DNA of 64,000 bases from Myxococcales bacterium (GTDB taxonomy: Bacteria; Myxococcota_A; Polyangia; Polyangiales; JADJMO01), in contig JADJMO010000002.1 in NCBI GenBank assembly GCA_016709545.1, forward strand, positions 186,001-250,000, read 5' to 3'. Positions within the stretch are counted from its first letter, which is position 1, and every line of letters starts with the position of its first letter. The notes beneath the pieces are model-generated. The model saw only the letters and a list, made by a program, of their open reading frames with translations, did not search any database and was not told the origin of the DNA. Position numbers and translations under genes: made by a program. Positions 1-8,745 of this stretch are shown in pieces.

Positions 1-812
1 GGCGGGGCGAGCACGCCCGGCGCGTAGTCGCAGTCGTGCCACTCGACGTCGGTGACCAGCACGACGATGCGCAGGCTACCGGGGCGGAAGTCGACGCCGC
101 CCACCGTGCCGAGCGGGGGAACGTGCTTCGGCAAGAGGCCGCCGCTCCACCGGAGCTCGCCGCCGACCAGCGTGTGCCACATGGCGGGGATCTGGGCCTC
201 CGGGCCGTCTCCACCGCCGCTCGCACTGAGGCCGTCGAGAGCGGCCTGCGCCTTGGCGACGTCGGGCGTCACCGTCTGCCGGACGAGCGCGGGGAAATCG
301 CCGTCCGATCCGTGGGGCTCGATCGGGTAGTCCTTGTGGTCGACGACCGCGAGGCCGACCGAGGGGATGGCCTTGGCGATGCCCGGGATGACCGAGGTCT
401 TGAGGTTGGTGCGCAGGTTGTCGATGGAGCCCGACATCGAGCCCGTGGTGTCGACCACGATGGCGACGTCGACCTGCTTGATGGTGGCGAGCCCGGTCGC
501 GATGGTGCCCTTGGGTGGCGTGGGCGGCAGCTCGTAGGGGACGTCGAAGGTGAGCGTGGGCGGAGGCAGCGGCGCGTCGATGAGGCCGACGTCCGTGAAG
601 GTGTCGAAGCCGCCGTCGAAGCCGCCGTCGAAGCTGGTGTCGACGCCGGTGTCCGCGAAGGCGTCGGGCGGCGGCTCCGCGTCGGGGACGAGGAGACCGG
701 TGCGCGCGCCGCAGCCCAGCGCGAACGTCATCGCGACCGACACGGCCCAGCTGCTGGCTTTGTCGCTCCCGGACCGTCCCCGTCCGGTCCTCCGCTCCGA
801 GTTCCGCCCCAT
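1..812 (-). CDS. VWA-domain lipoprotein, C-terminus beyond window
   Basis: Partial gene; the reading frame is still open at base 1. An N-terminal Arg-rich segment and a short hydrophobic stretch end at Cys34 (context FALGC), a plausible but non-ideal lipobox. An Asp/Gly/Phe-rich linker follows (about 45-80), then a von Willebrand A domain with the metal-binding MIDAS motif DTTGS at residues 121-125. VWA lipoproteins bind proteins or metals at the cell surface, but no specific role can be read here. The ATG at 812 is chosen because later starts (GTG or ATG near residues 24-28) leave too short a signal. As a result the first 20 residues are encoded largely by a 41-bp dispersed repeat (759-799). 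It is the leftmost gene of a minus-strand run and lies 67 bp downstream of the acyl-CoA dehydrogenase gene. Confidence 0.8.
   Translation of the reverse strand, partial: MGRNSERRTGRGRSGSDKASSWAVSVAMTFALGCGARTGLLVPDAEPPPDAFADTGVDTSFDGGFDGGFDTFTDVGLIDAPLPPPTLTFDVPYELPPTPPKGTIATGLATIKQVDVAIVVDTTGSMSGSIDNLRTNLKTSVIPGIAKAIPSVGLAVVDHKDYPIEPHGSDGDFPALVRQTVTPDVAKAQAALDGLSASGGGDGPEAQIPAMWHTLVGGELRWSGGLLPKHVPPLGTVGGVDFRPGSLRIVVLVTDVEWHDCDYAPGVLAP
759..799. repeat. 41-bp dispersed hairpin repeat, copy 1
   Basis: This stretch is identical over 41 bp to 27802-27842. Its core can fold as a stem GGACCG/CGGTCC around an 8-nt loop, resembling a REP-type palindromic element. This copy lies inside the predicted N-terminus of the VWA lipoprotein; the other copy is intergenic. 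Confidence 0.75.
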
Positions 813-879
813 GCCTCGACCGTAGCACCTGCGGCCCCGCCGTCACGGCGGCGCGATGCCCGACGCGCTCGCGCTCGGC

Positions 880-2109
880 TCAGAACGCGCGCAGGTCGGG
901 GAACAGACGCTTGCTCACGACCACGCGCTGGATCTGCCCGGTGCCCTCGAAGATGTCGTAGACCTTGATGTCGCGGAACCACTTCTCGAGCAGCTGGTGC
1001 TCGCCCTGGATCGAGCCCTCGGCGCCGCAGATCTCGATGGCCTCGAAGCACGCGCTGACCGCGGCCTGGGCGGCGGCGGCCTTGCACATCGAGGCCTCCT
1101 TCGCGTTCGGTTGCCCGGTGTCGGCGAGGTACGCCGCCTTCCACACGAGCATGCGCGCGCCCTCGAGCTTGCGGTGCATGCGCGCGAGGCGATCGGCGAG
1201 CACGTGGTAGCGCGCGATCGGCCGCGAGAGCACGTAGCGGTCCTTCACGAAGTCGCGCGCGTATTCGTGGGCGGCCCGGCCGATGCCGAGGGCCATCGCG
1301 GCGACGAGGGGGCGGGTCGCGTCGAACGTCTTCATCGCGGTCTGGAAGCCGGTGCTGCGGCTCCCGTACGCGTCTTCGCCGCCGAGCAGGTTCTCGGCCG
1401 GCACGCGGCAGTCGTCGAACACGAGCTCCGCGGTCTCGCTCGCGCGGAGGCCGAGCTTGTCCTCGATCTTGCCGACGGAGAACCCGGGCGTGCCCTTCTC
1501 GACGACGAACGCGCGGTGGCCGCCGCGCCCGAGCTCCGGGTCGACGGTCGCGAACACCACGGTCCAGGACGCGCGCGCCCCGTTGGTGATGTAGCACTTG
1601 CGACCGTTGATGACCCAGCTGTCGCCGTCCTTGCGGCAGCTCGCGCGGATGCCGGAGACGTCGCTGCCCGCGCCGGGCTCGGTGAGGCCGTAGGCGCCCC
1701 AGGCGAGCTCTCCCGCGGCATTCTTCTCCTCGAGCATGCCGAACCACTTCTTCTTCTGCTCGCGGGTGCCGGTCGCGCGGATCGGCGGCCCCCCGAGGCC
1801 GGGGCCGGGCAGGCAGAGGAGCAGCGAGGCGTCGGCCCACGCCATCCACTCGGCGCCCACGAGCGCGGTGCGGTTGGCCTGGGTCGGCTTGTCCCTGGTG
1901 GGCGCCGGGCGCTCCACCGACTCGCCGAGCGCCGCGTTCACCTCGTCGCTGCGGAGCGAGCCGGCGAGCGCGACGAACTGCTTCATGAACGCCTCGGGCA
2001 CGACGTGCGTGCGGTCCATCTCGAGCGACATCGGCCGGATGACGTACTTGCCGAGGTTGGAGAGCGCCTCGGCCATCTGCTGCTGGGTCTTGGTGAGGGA
2101 GAAATCCAT
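880..2109 (-). CDS. Acyl-CoA dehydrogenase
   Basis: A 409-residue FAD-dependent acyl-CoA dehydrogenase, the usual length for the family. It would oxidise an acyl-CoA thioester at the alpha-beta bond and pass electrons to ETF. The N-terminal helical domain opens MDFSLTKTQQQM. The middle beta domain has the typical YGLTEPGAGSDVSG and CYITNGA segments, and the C-terminal helical domain has the GTGQIQR segment near the end. The ATG at 2109 is preceded by an AAAGGAA Shine-Dalgarno-like sequence. It lies 77 bp downstream of a second, frameshifted dehydrogenase gene on the same strand, so the two probably form one catabolic operon. Substrate chain length cannot be told from sequence. Confidence 0.93.
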   Translation of the reverse strand: MDFSLTKTQQQMAEALSNLGKYVIRPMSLEMDRTHVVPEAFMKQFVALAGSLRSDEVNAALGESVERPAPTRDKPTQANRTALVGAEWMAWADASLLLCLPGPGLGGPPIRATGTREQKKKWFGMLEEKNAAGELAWGAYGLTEPGAGSDVSGIRASCRKDGDSWVINGRKCYITNGARASWTVVFATVDPELGRGGHRAFVVEKGTPGFSVGKIEDKLGLRASETAELVFDDCRVPAENLLGGEDAYGSRSTGFQTAMKTFDATRPLVAAMALGIGRAAHEYARDFVKDRYVLSRPIARYHVLADRLARMHRKLEGARMLVWKAAYLADTGQPNAKEASMCKAAAAQAAVSACFEAIEICGAEGSIQGEHQLLEKWFRDIKVYDIFEGTGQIQRVVVSKRLFPDLRAF

Positions 2110-2186
2110 ATTTCCTTTGGTTGCCCTACGTGCCGCCGCTCCGGCGCCTTCGGCCCCTCCGCGACGTCACTTTCGGGCTGCACGGC

Positions 2187-3379
2187 TCAGGTGAAGATCG
2201 GCTGGATGTCAGGAGTTGGCAGCAATGCGCCGTCGAGCGGTTGGCCGAGGGAGATCGCGGCGAAGAGCGCGTCGTTCGTCGCCACGGTGGGGGCGCAGAG
2301 GGCGAGCTGCTTACTGTCGCGCATGTACTTCTCGACGACGTAGTCACGGACGAAGCCCGCGCCGCCGTGGAGCTGGACCGCGTCGGCGCCGCACCGCTGC
2401 ACGGCCTCGAGCGCCTCGGCCGCGGCCTCGCTGCAGTGGGAGAGGACGGCCGCGTCGTCGTCGCCGTGGGTGTCGAGGGTCCACGCGGCGCGCCACACGA
2501 GGCCGCGTGCGGAGTCGACGTCGACGAGCCGGTCGACGAGGTTGAACGCGACGGCCTGGAAGTGGCCGATGGGCTTGCCGAACGCCTTGCGCTCGGCGGT
2601 GAAGGCGTGGGTCGTGTCGAACGCGGCGCGCGCCAGGCCGACCGCGCGGGCGGCCACGGTGAGGGAGACGCGGGCGAAGAAGCGCAAGGTGGCGCGCACC
2701 ACGTCGGCGGTCTCGAGGCGCTCGGCGCGCACGCCCGCGAGCTTCAGGGAACCGAAGTGGGCGGCGTCGAGGCCGAGGGTGACCGCGCGCGCGCCGACGG
2801 TGAGGCCCGCGGTCGCGGCGTCGACGAGGAAGGCGCCGAAGCCCGACCAGCCGGCGCTGCGGTCGATCTGGGCGAACACGACGTAGGTGGAGGCGCGACC
2901 GGCGTCGATCACGTAGGCCTTCTCGCCGTCGAGGATCCACGCGTCGCCGTCCTGTCGCGCGGTGGTCGAGAAGCCGGGCTCGGCGCTCGGACGCGGTTCG
3001 CTCCACGCGACGGCGCCCACGCGGGTGGGGTCGTCCACGAAGGTGCGCAGGATGCGATCGCGCTGCGTGGCGGAGCCGAGCTCGAGGAGCGCGAGGCCGA
3101 GGGCCTTGGGGCCGGCCATCGCGAACGGCACCGCAGCGTCGCCGGCGGCGAGCTCCTCTTCCACGAGCACCTGGGTGCGCACGCTCGCGCCCGCGCCGCC
3201 CGCCGACTCCGGCACCCCCAGCGTGGCGAGCCCGAGCTCGGCGAGCGCCGCGGCGAGGTCGGCCGGCAGCGCGCGCGCCGCCTCGATCCGCGCACGCGCG
3301 GCAGGAGCTTCTGCGCCGCCAGATCGCGCACCGTGGAGGCCATGAGCTGCTGCTCTTCGTCGGGCTCGAAGGTGATCAT
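2187..3379 (-). pseudogene. Acyl-CoA dehydrogenase, frameshifted near its start
   Basis: The body (from about 3300 down to 2187) encodes the middle and C-terminal domains of an acyl-CoA dehydrogenase, including a GADAVQLHGGAGFVRDY segment. The first 28 residues, MITFEPDEEQQLMASTVRD onward, lie in another frame starting at ATG 3379. The frames meet in a CG-rich run near 3296-3305. Removing one CG dinucleotide restores a continuous 396-residue protein reading KLLPRARIEAARALPADL across the junction. The total length of 1193 nt fits a 2-nt insertion. A sequencing or assembly slip is as likely as a real mutation. If the shift is real, an internal GTG at 3215 might give a protein lacking its N-terminal helices. 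It is the upstream partner of the dehydrogenase at 880-2109 and diverges from the hydrolase at 3461. Confidence 0.8.
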
Positions 3380-3460
3380 GAATGGCGATTCATTCGTGCC
3401 CGGGGCCGGAACGCAAGCCCCCTCGCGCGCCGTACGGCTTCGCTGTAGCTTGCCGCCGCC

Positions 3461-4445
3461 ATGAAGCTCGTGACCTTCCGTGAGGGGACTGCGGAGCGCT
3501 TCGGCGCCCTGCTCGGCGACGACCGCGTGCTCGATCTGGCGACCGCGTTCGCCTGGCACGAGCAGGACCAGAAGACCGGCCACGACGTCGGCGAGAAGTA
3601 CGGCCGCGACCTCGTGGGCTTCATCGACCGGCAGGACGTGGCGATGCCCGTCGCGACGGCGCTCCTCGCCCGCGCGAAGGAGGGCGCGCTCGCGACGCTG
3701 CCGCTCGCGCAGGTGCAGCTGCTCTCGCCGATCCCGCGCCCGCCCTCGATGCGCGACGGTTACGCGTTCCGCCAGCACGTGCTCACCGCGCGCCGCAACC
3801 GCGGGCTCGAGATGATCCCCGAGTTCGACCAGTTCCCGGTGTTCTACTTCACCAACCACCACGGCGTGATCGGCCCGGGCGACTTCCGCGTGCTCCCGCG
3901 TCACCTCGAGAAGCTCGATTTCGAGCTCGAGGCCTGCATCGTCGTCGGCCGCCGCGGTCGCAACGTGAAGGCGGCCGCGGCGGACTCGCACGTGTTCGGC
4001 CTCACCATCATGAACGACTGGTCGGCGCGCGCTCCAGATGGAGGAGATGAAGCTCTCCCTCGGCCCGGCCAAAGGCAAGGACTTCGCGACCGCGCTCGGC
4101 CCCTACCTGGTGACGCTCGACGAGCTCGCCGACAAGACGAAGGAGACCCCGAACGGCAAGGTCTTCGACCTGACCATGACGGCGTCGATCAACGGCAAGG
4201 AGTACTCGCGGGGCAACGTCGCCGAGATGAACTGGACCTTCGCCCAGATCCTCGAGCGCGTGAGCTACGGCGTCGACCTGCACGTGGGCGACGTGATCGG
4301 CTCGGGCACGGTGGGCACGGGCTGCCTGCTCGAGCTCAACGGCTCGAAGATCACGGACAACCTGTGGCTGAAGGTCGGCGACGTGGTCTCGATGCAGATC
4401 GAGCGCCTCGGCGCCCTCGAGAACCGCGTGGTCGCCGAGGTCTGA
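3461..4445 (+). pseudogene. Fumarylacetoacetate hydrolase-family gene, frameshifted
   Basis: Reading from ATG 3461 gives an FAH-family protein through FGLTIMNDWSARA, where the family normally continues (D/A)LQMEEM. That continuation, LQMEEMKLSLGPAKGKDF onward, lies in a second frame that runs to the stop at 4445 and carries the conserved GTVGTGCL and NGSKITDNLWL segments. Restoring 2 nt in the GCGCGC run at about 4027-4033 gives one 328-residue protein. FAH-family enzymes hydrolyse or isomerise acylpyruvate-type C-C bonds with a divalent metal in aromatic catabolism. The gene diverges from the acyl-CoA dehydrogenases with 81 bp between starts. It has the same kind of dinucleotide defect as its neighbour, so a sequence error is a real possibility. 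Confidence 0.8.
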
Positions 4446-4534
4446 TCGCTGGTGTCGAGGGGATCATGGTTTGCGTGCAGTTCGCCCGCTCCTGAAGGGC
4501 GTTCTGCACGGAAAACATGACTCGGGGGCAGTCG

Positions 4535-4552
4535 CGTTCTGTTAACAGAACG
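4535..4552. promoter_or_regulatory. 18-bp perfect palindrome between convergent genes
   Basis: CGTTCTGTTAACAGAACG is a perfect 18-bp palindrome, AT-rich for this genome. It lies in the 159-bp gap where two genes converge (stops at 4445 and 4605). It has no loop and no T-run, so it looks like a homodimeric regulator site rather than a terminator. A GCGTTCTG half-site also occurs at about 4499. Confidence 0.5.
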
Positions 4553-4604
4553 AGGTATCAAGTGCCTGACATTGCACGGCTTTTCCCGGTGCGTACAGGG
4601 CGGG

Positions 4605-5393
4605 TCACTTCACGCAGCGGAAGCCGAGGTCGGCCTTGAGGTCGGTGGCCTTCTGCGTGTCGCGCACGACGGCCTCGACCCCCGTGAACCCCCACGCGCT
4701 CCAGCACCCGCCTCGGTAGGGCCGGTCGTCGTCACCACCACCGTCGATCCACTCGCAGGCGTTGCCCGCGATGTCGTAGAGGCCGAACCGGGTGGGCGGA
4801 TAGCTGCCGACCGGGGCCGTCTCGACCCAGGGGTCGGACTCGGTCGGGAACATCGCCTTCCAGGTGAGGCCGACCTTGGCCGCGTTCTGCACGCACTCGT
4901 CGCCGCACACGTTCATGCGGGTGATGACCGGCGGGCTGTTGCCCCACGGGTACTGGTACCCGGCGTCGCCGCCGCGCGCGACCCACTCCCACTCGGCGTC
5001 GGTCGGGAGCCGCTTGCCGAGGTGCGCGCAGTAGGCCTTGGCGAGGTTCCAGTCGACGCAGTTGAGCGGGTGGTCGAGGCGACCCTGTGGGTGCTTGAAG
5101 TTGCACATCGAGTGCTCCTTCCAGCTCGGGTCGCTGCCCTCCCACTTCCAGGGCTCTTCGCAGCGGCCCTCCTTCACGCACAACGTGTAGGCGGCGACGG
5201 TCACCTCGGTGCGGTCCATGCAGAACGGCGCGAGGGTCACCTCCTTGGGCTCGGTCGAGGGCTTGTACGTGCCGCCCGGGATCGCCGCCATGCCGCGCGG
5301 ACAGGCGCCGGTCGCGACCTCGACGGTCGGGGGCACGAACGCGCGCGCCGACGGGCCGATCGCGAGCACGGCGAGGACGACGAGGCGCCTCAT
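4605..5393 (-). CDS. Secreted formylglycine-generating-enzyme/sulfatase-modifying domain protein
   Basis: A 262-residue protein with an N-terminal signal peptide (MRRLVVLAVLAIGPSARA), so it is probably exported. The rest is an FGE-sulfatase domain: MAAIPGGTY, then FCMDRTEVT, a RLPTDAEWEWVARGG core, GLYDIAGNACEWI and a terminal LGFRCVK. The fold is shared by true formylglycine-generating enzymes and by many non-catalytic surface proteins. No sulfatase gene is seen nearby, so catalytic activity is not established. Its many Cys residues suggest an oxidised extracytoplasmic protein. ATG 5393 overlaps the stop of the upstream oxidase gene by ATGA, so the two are translationally coupled. Confidence 0.85.
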   Translation of the reverse strand: MRRLVVLAVLAIGPSARAFVPPTVEVATGACPRGMAAIPGGTYKPSTEPKEVTLAPFCMDRTEVTVAAYTLCVKEGRCEEPWKWEGSDPSWKEHSMCNFKHPQGRLDHPLNCVDWNLAKAYCAHLGKRLPTDAEWEWVARGGDAGYQYPWGNSPPVITRMNVCGDECVQNAAKVGLTWKAMFPTESDPWVETAPVGSYPPTRFGLYDIAGNACEWIDGGGDDDRPYRGGCWSAWGFTGVEAVVRDTQKATDLKADLGFRCVK

Positions 5394-6499
5394 GGCAGCA
5401 GCGTCTCCACGAGGGCGCCGATCTCGAGCGCGCACGTGAGGCCGGGCGACTCGATGCCGATCAGGTTCACGAGGCCGGGCAGCCCGCGCGCGGATTCTTC
5501 CCGGATCACGAAGTCGGGGACGCCACCGTGGCTCGGCGTGAGCTTGGGGCGGATGCCCGACTGATCGGGGTACACCTCGTCGAGGCGCAGATCGGGCAGG
5601 TAGCGCGAGGCCGCCTGGTGGAAGGCGACGGCGCGCGCCTCGTCGACCTGGTAGGCGAGCCGGCGATCGGGGAGCACCTCCACGTCCGGACCGAGGCGCA
5701 CCGCGCCGTCGAGCTCGAGGGTCACGTGCACGCCGAGGCCCGCGAGCTTCGGCGGGGGCACCGGGTAGATCAGGTGGCGCACGAAGCCGCGGCGGCGCAC
5801 GCGGAAATAGCTGCCCTTCACGTAGGTGAGCCGGAGCTCCGGGTCGTCGAGCCCGGCGAGGGCCGCCACCGTGTCGCAGTCGAGGCCCGCGGAGTTGATC
5901 ACCGAGCGCGCCGTGATCGTCGCGGGCTCGCCCTGAGGGTCGATGGCCGTCACGGCGTATCCGTCGCTCTCGCGCGCGATCCCCGAGACGCGGTGCTGGA
6001 AGGCGAAGTCGGCGCCGTGGGCGCGCGCCTCGGCGACGAGGCTCGCCATGAGCTGGTGCGCATCGACGATGCCGGTGTTCGGCGACCACAGCGCGGCGGT
6101 CGCGCGCACGTTCGGCTCTTCCCGCGCGATCTCGGCGGCGGTCACGCGCTCGAGGCGGTCGACGCCGTTCTCTCTCGCCCGGGCGAGGATGCCGTCGAGG
6201 GCCGGCTCCTCTTCGGGCGAGGTGGCGACGATGTACTTGCCCACGCGCGCGTGGTCGACGGCGTGGCGCGCGCACCAGGCGTAGAGGGAGCGGTTGCCGG
6301 GCACACAGAGGCGCGCCTTCAGCGATCCGGCCGGGTAGTACATGCCGGCGTGGATCACCTGCGAATTGCGCGAGCTCGTCTCGGTGCCGAACGCGCCGTG
6401 GCGCTCGAGGACCACGACGCTGCGGCCGCTGCGTGCCGCCGCCTCGGCGACGGCGAGGCCGACGACGCCGGCGCCGATGACGATCGTGTCGAAGTCCAC
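5390..6499 (-). CDS. lhgO: L-2-hydroxyglutarate oxidase-like FAD enzyme
   Basis: A 369-residue FAD-dependent oxidoreductase of the DAO family. The N-terminal dinucleotide-binding motif is VIGAGVVGLAVAEAAARSG (residues 7-25). HAGMYYPAGSLKARLCVPG and the late QSGIRPKL and GIESPGLTCALEIG segments are typical of LhgO/L2HGDH, which oxidise L-2-hydroxyglutarate to 2-oxoglutarate. Membrane association and the electron acceptor cannot be read from sequence. The start is GTG at 6499, 9 bp downstream of the rsmE stop. The gene sits within a four-gene minus-strand run and overlaps the next gene by 4 bp. Confidence 0.85.
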   Translation of the reverse strand: MDFDTIVIGAGVVGLAVAEAAARSGRSVVVLERHGAFGTETSSRNSQVIHAGMYYPAGSLKARLCVPGNRSLYAWCARHAVDHARVGKYIVATSPEEEPALDGILARARENGVDRLERVTAAEIAREEPNVRATAALWSPNTGIVDAHQLMASLVAEARAHGADFAFQHRVSGIARESDGYAVTAIDPQGEPATITARSVINSAGLDCDTVAALAGLDDPELRLTYVKGSYFRVRRRGFVRHLIYPVPPPKLAGLGVHVTLELDGAVRLGPDVEVLPDRRLAYQVDEARAVAFHQAASRYLPDLRLDEVYPDQSGIRPKLTPSHGGVPDFVIREESARGLPGLVNLIGIESPGLTCALEIGALVETLLP

Positions 6500-6508
6500 G
6501 GCCCGAGG

Positions 6509-7234
6509 TCAGTCCGATCGCGCGCTCGCGTAAAGACCGCGCGCCACCATGACGGCGCCGAGGGCCACGGTCGCCGCCGTCTCGGTGCGCAGGATGGTGT
6601 CGCCGAGCGAGCGGGTCACGAACCCGACGGCCTCGGCCGCCTCGACCTCGGCGGGCTCGAGGCCACCTTCGGGGCCGATGCAGACCGCGAGCGGACCGGC
6701 GCTCGGCGCGAACGGGACCGTGGCGCGCTCCCACAGGACGACGCCGTGTTCGGTGTGGGCCTGGGCCACCGCGAGCGCTTCGACCCAGGGCAGCGGCGCG
6801 AGCACGACCGGCGCCTCGGTGCGCCCACACTGCCGCGCGGCCTCTTCGGCCACCTTCGCGAGCCGCGCTTGCTTGGCCGCTGCGCGATCCTCGCCCGGGC
6901 GCGCGACCGACCTCGCGCAGAGCGCGGGGATCACCAGGGTCGCGCCGATCTCCGTCGCGTCGCGCACGACGTCGGCGAGCTTGTCGCCCTTCGGGTAGCC
7001 CTGCACGAGGACCAACGGCGCGCGCCGCGGGGCCGCGACGGTCTCGCCGACCTCGAGGTCGACCTGCTCGCCGTCGACGCGCACCACGGCCGTCGCCGAG
7101 ACGCCGGCCTTCGGATCGAACACCTCGATCGTGTCGCCGCTCCGCAGGCGCAGCACGCGCGACAGATAGCGCGCGGCGCCGGCCTCGAGCCGCACGGTGC
7201 CAGCCACGAGCGGCGAGAGCGGGAGCCGGGTCAC
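6509..7234 (-). CDS. rsmE: 16S rRNA m3U1498 methyltransferase
   Basis: A 241-residue SPOUT methyltransferase. RsmE methylates N3 of U1498 in 16S rRNA using S-adenosylmethionine. The N-terminal PUA-like domain (HYLSRVLRLR-type segment near 20-30) is followed by the knotted catalytic domain. That domain shows DATEIGATLVIPALCARSV, AEEAARQCGRT, IGPEGGL and LGDTILRTETA, all diagnostic of the family. The GTG start at 7234 overlaps the upstream gene's stop as GTGA, indicating coupling. The rest of the operon has no obvious link to ribosome biogenesis. Confidence 0.95.
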   Translation of the reverse strand: MTRLPLSPLVAGTVRLEAGAARYLSRVLRLRSGDTIEVFDPKAGVSATAVVRVDGEQVDLEVGETVAAPRRAPLVLVQGYPKGDKLADVVRDATEIGATLVIPALCARSVARPGEDRAAAKQARLAKVAEEAARQCGRTEAPVVLAPLPWVEALAVAQAHTEHGVVLWERATVPFAPSAGPLAVCIGPEGGLEPAEVEAAEAVGFVTRSLGDTILRTETAATVALGAVMVARGLYASARSD

Positions 7235-8673
7235 GGATAGCCCAGGCGCAGGAGATCGTAGCCGCCGCTCGTGAGCAGCGGATCGGCCGGGACCGTCACC
7301 ACCTCGGGCGCGGCGCCGGTCGGCGCGTAGCCGTCGGCCAGCAGCGTGCGCAGATCGAAGCGTACGAAGCGTCCCATGACGTGGGGGAACTCGCTCACCC
7401 ACACCGTGCGCGCGGTGGTGTCGAACACGACCGCGTGGGTCGCGATGAGGGCGTCGATCGCGCGGCGATCGCCGAGCGGGATGTCCTCGCCGTCGGGGCC
7501 CTTCTTGTCGCGGAGCAGATCCACCATGCTCGCGACCCCCGGCCGATCGAGCTTCGCGACGAGCGCGTCCCCGCGCTTGCGGCGCGCGAGGGTGCTGGTC
7601 TTGGCGCGCACCTCGGTGTCGCGCGGGTCGCCCATCAGCGGCCCCTCGAAGTGGTTGGTGGTGGCGAGCGCGGCCTTGGTGCGCCGCACGAACGCGGCCT
7701 TGCCGGGCGCGCGCTCCACCACGGCGGTGTCGCCGCTCGCGTCGGTCACGATGACGATGTGCGAGACCATCACGTCGTGCGCCGACAGCACCGCGACGGC
7801 CTCCTCGGTGGTCCTCGCGCGGCCGAGCGCCTCGCGCAGCGAGAACACGACCGGGATGCCCGTCGTCTTGGGCTGGCTCGCGCGCCCACCGTGCACCACC
7901 AGCGCGACGCCCTCGCGGTTCATGCCTGAGACGACGCCGACGAACCCCGGCCAGCCGATTGACGCGAACGGGATGCGGTCGGGCTCGCGTACGAGGTAGA
8001 CGACCTTGTCGCGATCGAACGGGTCGCCGGCCTCGAAGTCGAAGTTGCGCGCGAGGAACGCGTGGCCCTTGCTCTCGGCCTCGAGCGAGTCGCCCGTCGC
8101 TGCGGGCGTGCTCGGCGGCACCGTGAAGGTGGTGCACCCGATCAGGGGGGATTTTTCGAACGAGAGCGCGATGTCGTAGACCGCGTAGAGGAACGTGAAG
8201 CGCTGGTAGCTCGGCATGATCCCGGTGAAGGGGTCGGGCTGGAAGCCGGTGGCGATGCCGAGGATCTCCCAGCGATACGGCTCGGGGATGCCTTGGTCGA
8301 CGTGTCGGTAGCCGAAGCGGCCGAGGTCCATGATGGCCCAGCGCGCGGGCGCGAACGGCACCGCCTTCTCGAAGCCCGAGTAGAGCTCCTGCTCGTCGTC
8401 GACCATCTGCTTGCGGAGCAGCGTGGACACCGCGCCGCCCCGTGCCGTGGGCGGGCCCGAGAGGCCGAGCTCCCAGACCGTGCCGCGCTTGCGAAGCCAG
8501 CTCTCGCCGTAGCGCAGGAGCACACCGTCGCGCTTCGCGGGACCGGGGGGCAGCGACACCACGCCGTCGCCGGGCGGCTTCATGCGGCTCGCGCACATGC
8601 ACCCCGCGCGCGTGAGGAACAGCGCGCCGACGAGCCCCGTCAGCGCGACTCCCACCTTCCGGGCGCGGGTCAT
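7231..8673 (-). CDS. C45-family autoproteolytic acyltransferase/amidase, membrane-anchored
   Basis: A 480-residue Ntn-type hydrolase related to acyl-CoA:6-aminopenicillanate acyltransferase (peptidase C45) and linear-amide C-N hydrolases. After an N-terminal hydrophobic anchor (8-22), the candidate nucleophile is Cys180 in the context IGCTTF. It is followed by the GHAFLARNFDFE segment and later NREGVALVVHGG, as in the family. Such enzymes mature by self-cleavage just before the nucleophile and cut or transfer acyl amides. The Cys25/Cys27 pair after the hydrophobic segment could be a lipidation site but is not a clean lipobox. It is first in the minus-strand run and diverges from lnt across 72 bp. 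Confidence 0.78.
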   Translation of the reverse strand: MTRARKVGVALTGLVGALFLTRAGCMCASRMKPPGDGVVSLPPGPAKRDGVLLRYGESWLRKRGTVWELGLSGPPTARGGAVSTLLRKQMVDDEQELYSGFEKAVPFAPARWAIMDLGRFGYRHVDQGIPEPYRWEILGIATGFQPDPFTGIMPSYQRFTFLYAVYDIALSFEKSPLIGCTTFTVPPSTPAATGDSLEAESKGHAFLARNFDFEAGDPFDRDKVVYLVREPDRIPFASIGWPGFVGVVSGMNREGVALVVHGGRASQPKTTGIPVVFSLREALGRARTTEEAVAVLSAHDVMVSHIVIVTDASGDTAVVERAPGKAAFVRRTKAALATTNHFEGPLMGDPRDTEVRAKTSTLARRKRGDALVAKLDRPGVASMVDLLRDKKGPDGEDIPLGDRRAIDALIATHAVVFDTTARTVWVSEFPHVMGRFVRFDLRTLLADGYAPTGAAPEVVTVPADPLLTSGGYDLLRLGYP

Positions 8674-8745
8674 GGCAGCGGGCTACTACGGCCAGCCCTG
8701 CGCGCCGAGTGGACATCCGCCCGCCACCTCGCGAGGCTTCGCGCC

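Noticed and set aside
5528..7240. 570-codon plus-strand ORF across the oxidase and rsmE genes
   Set aside because: It is antisense to two well-supported genes and spans their junction, with no recognisable domain.
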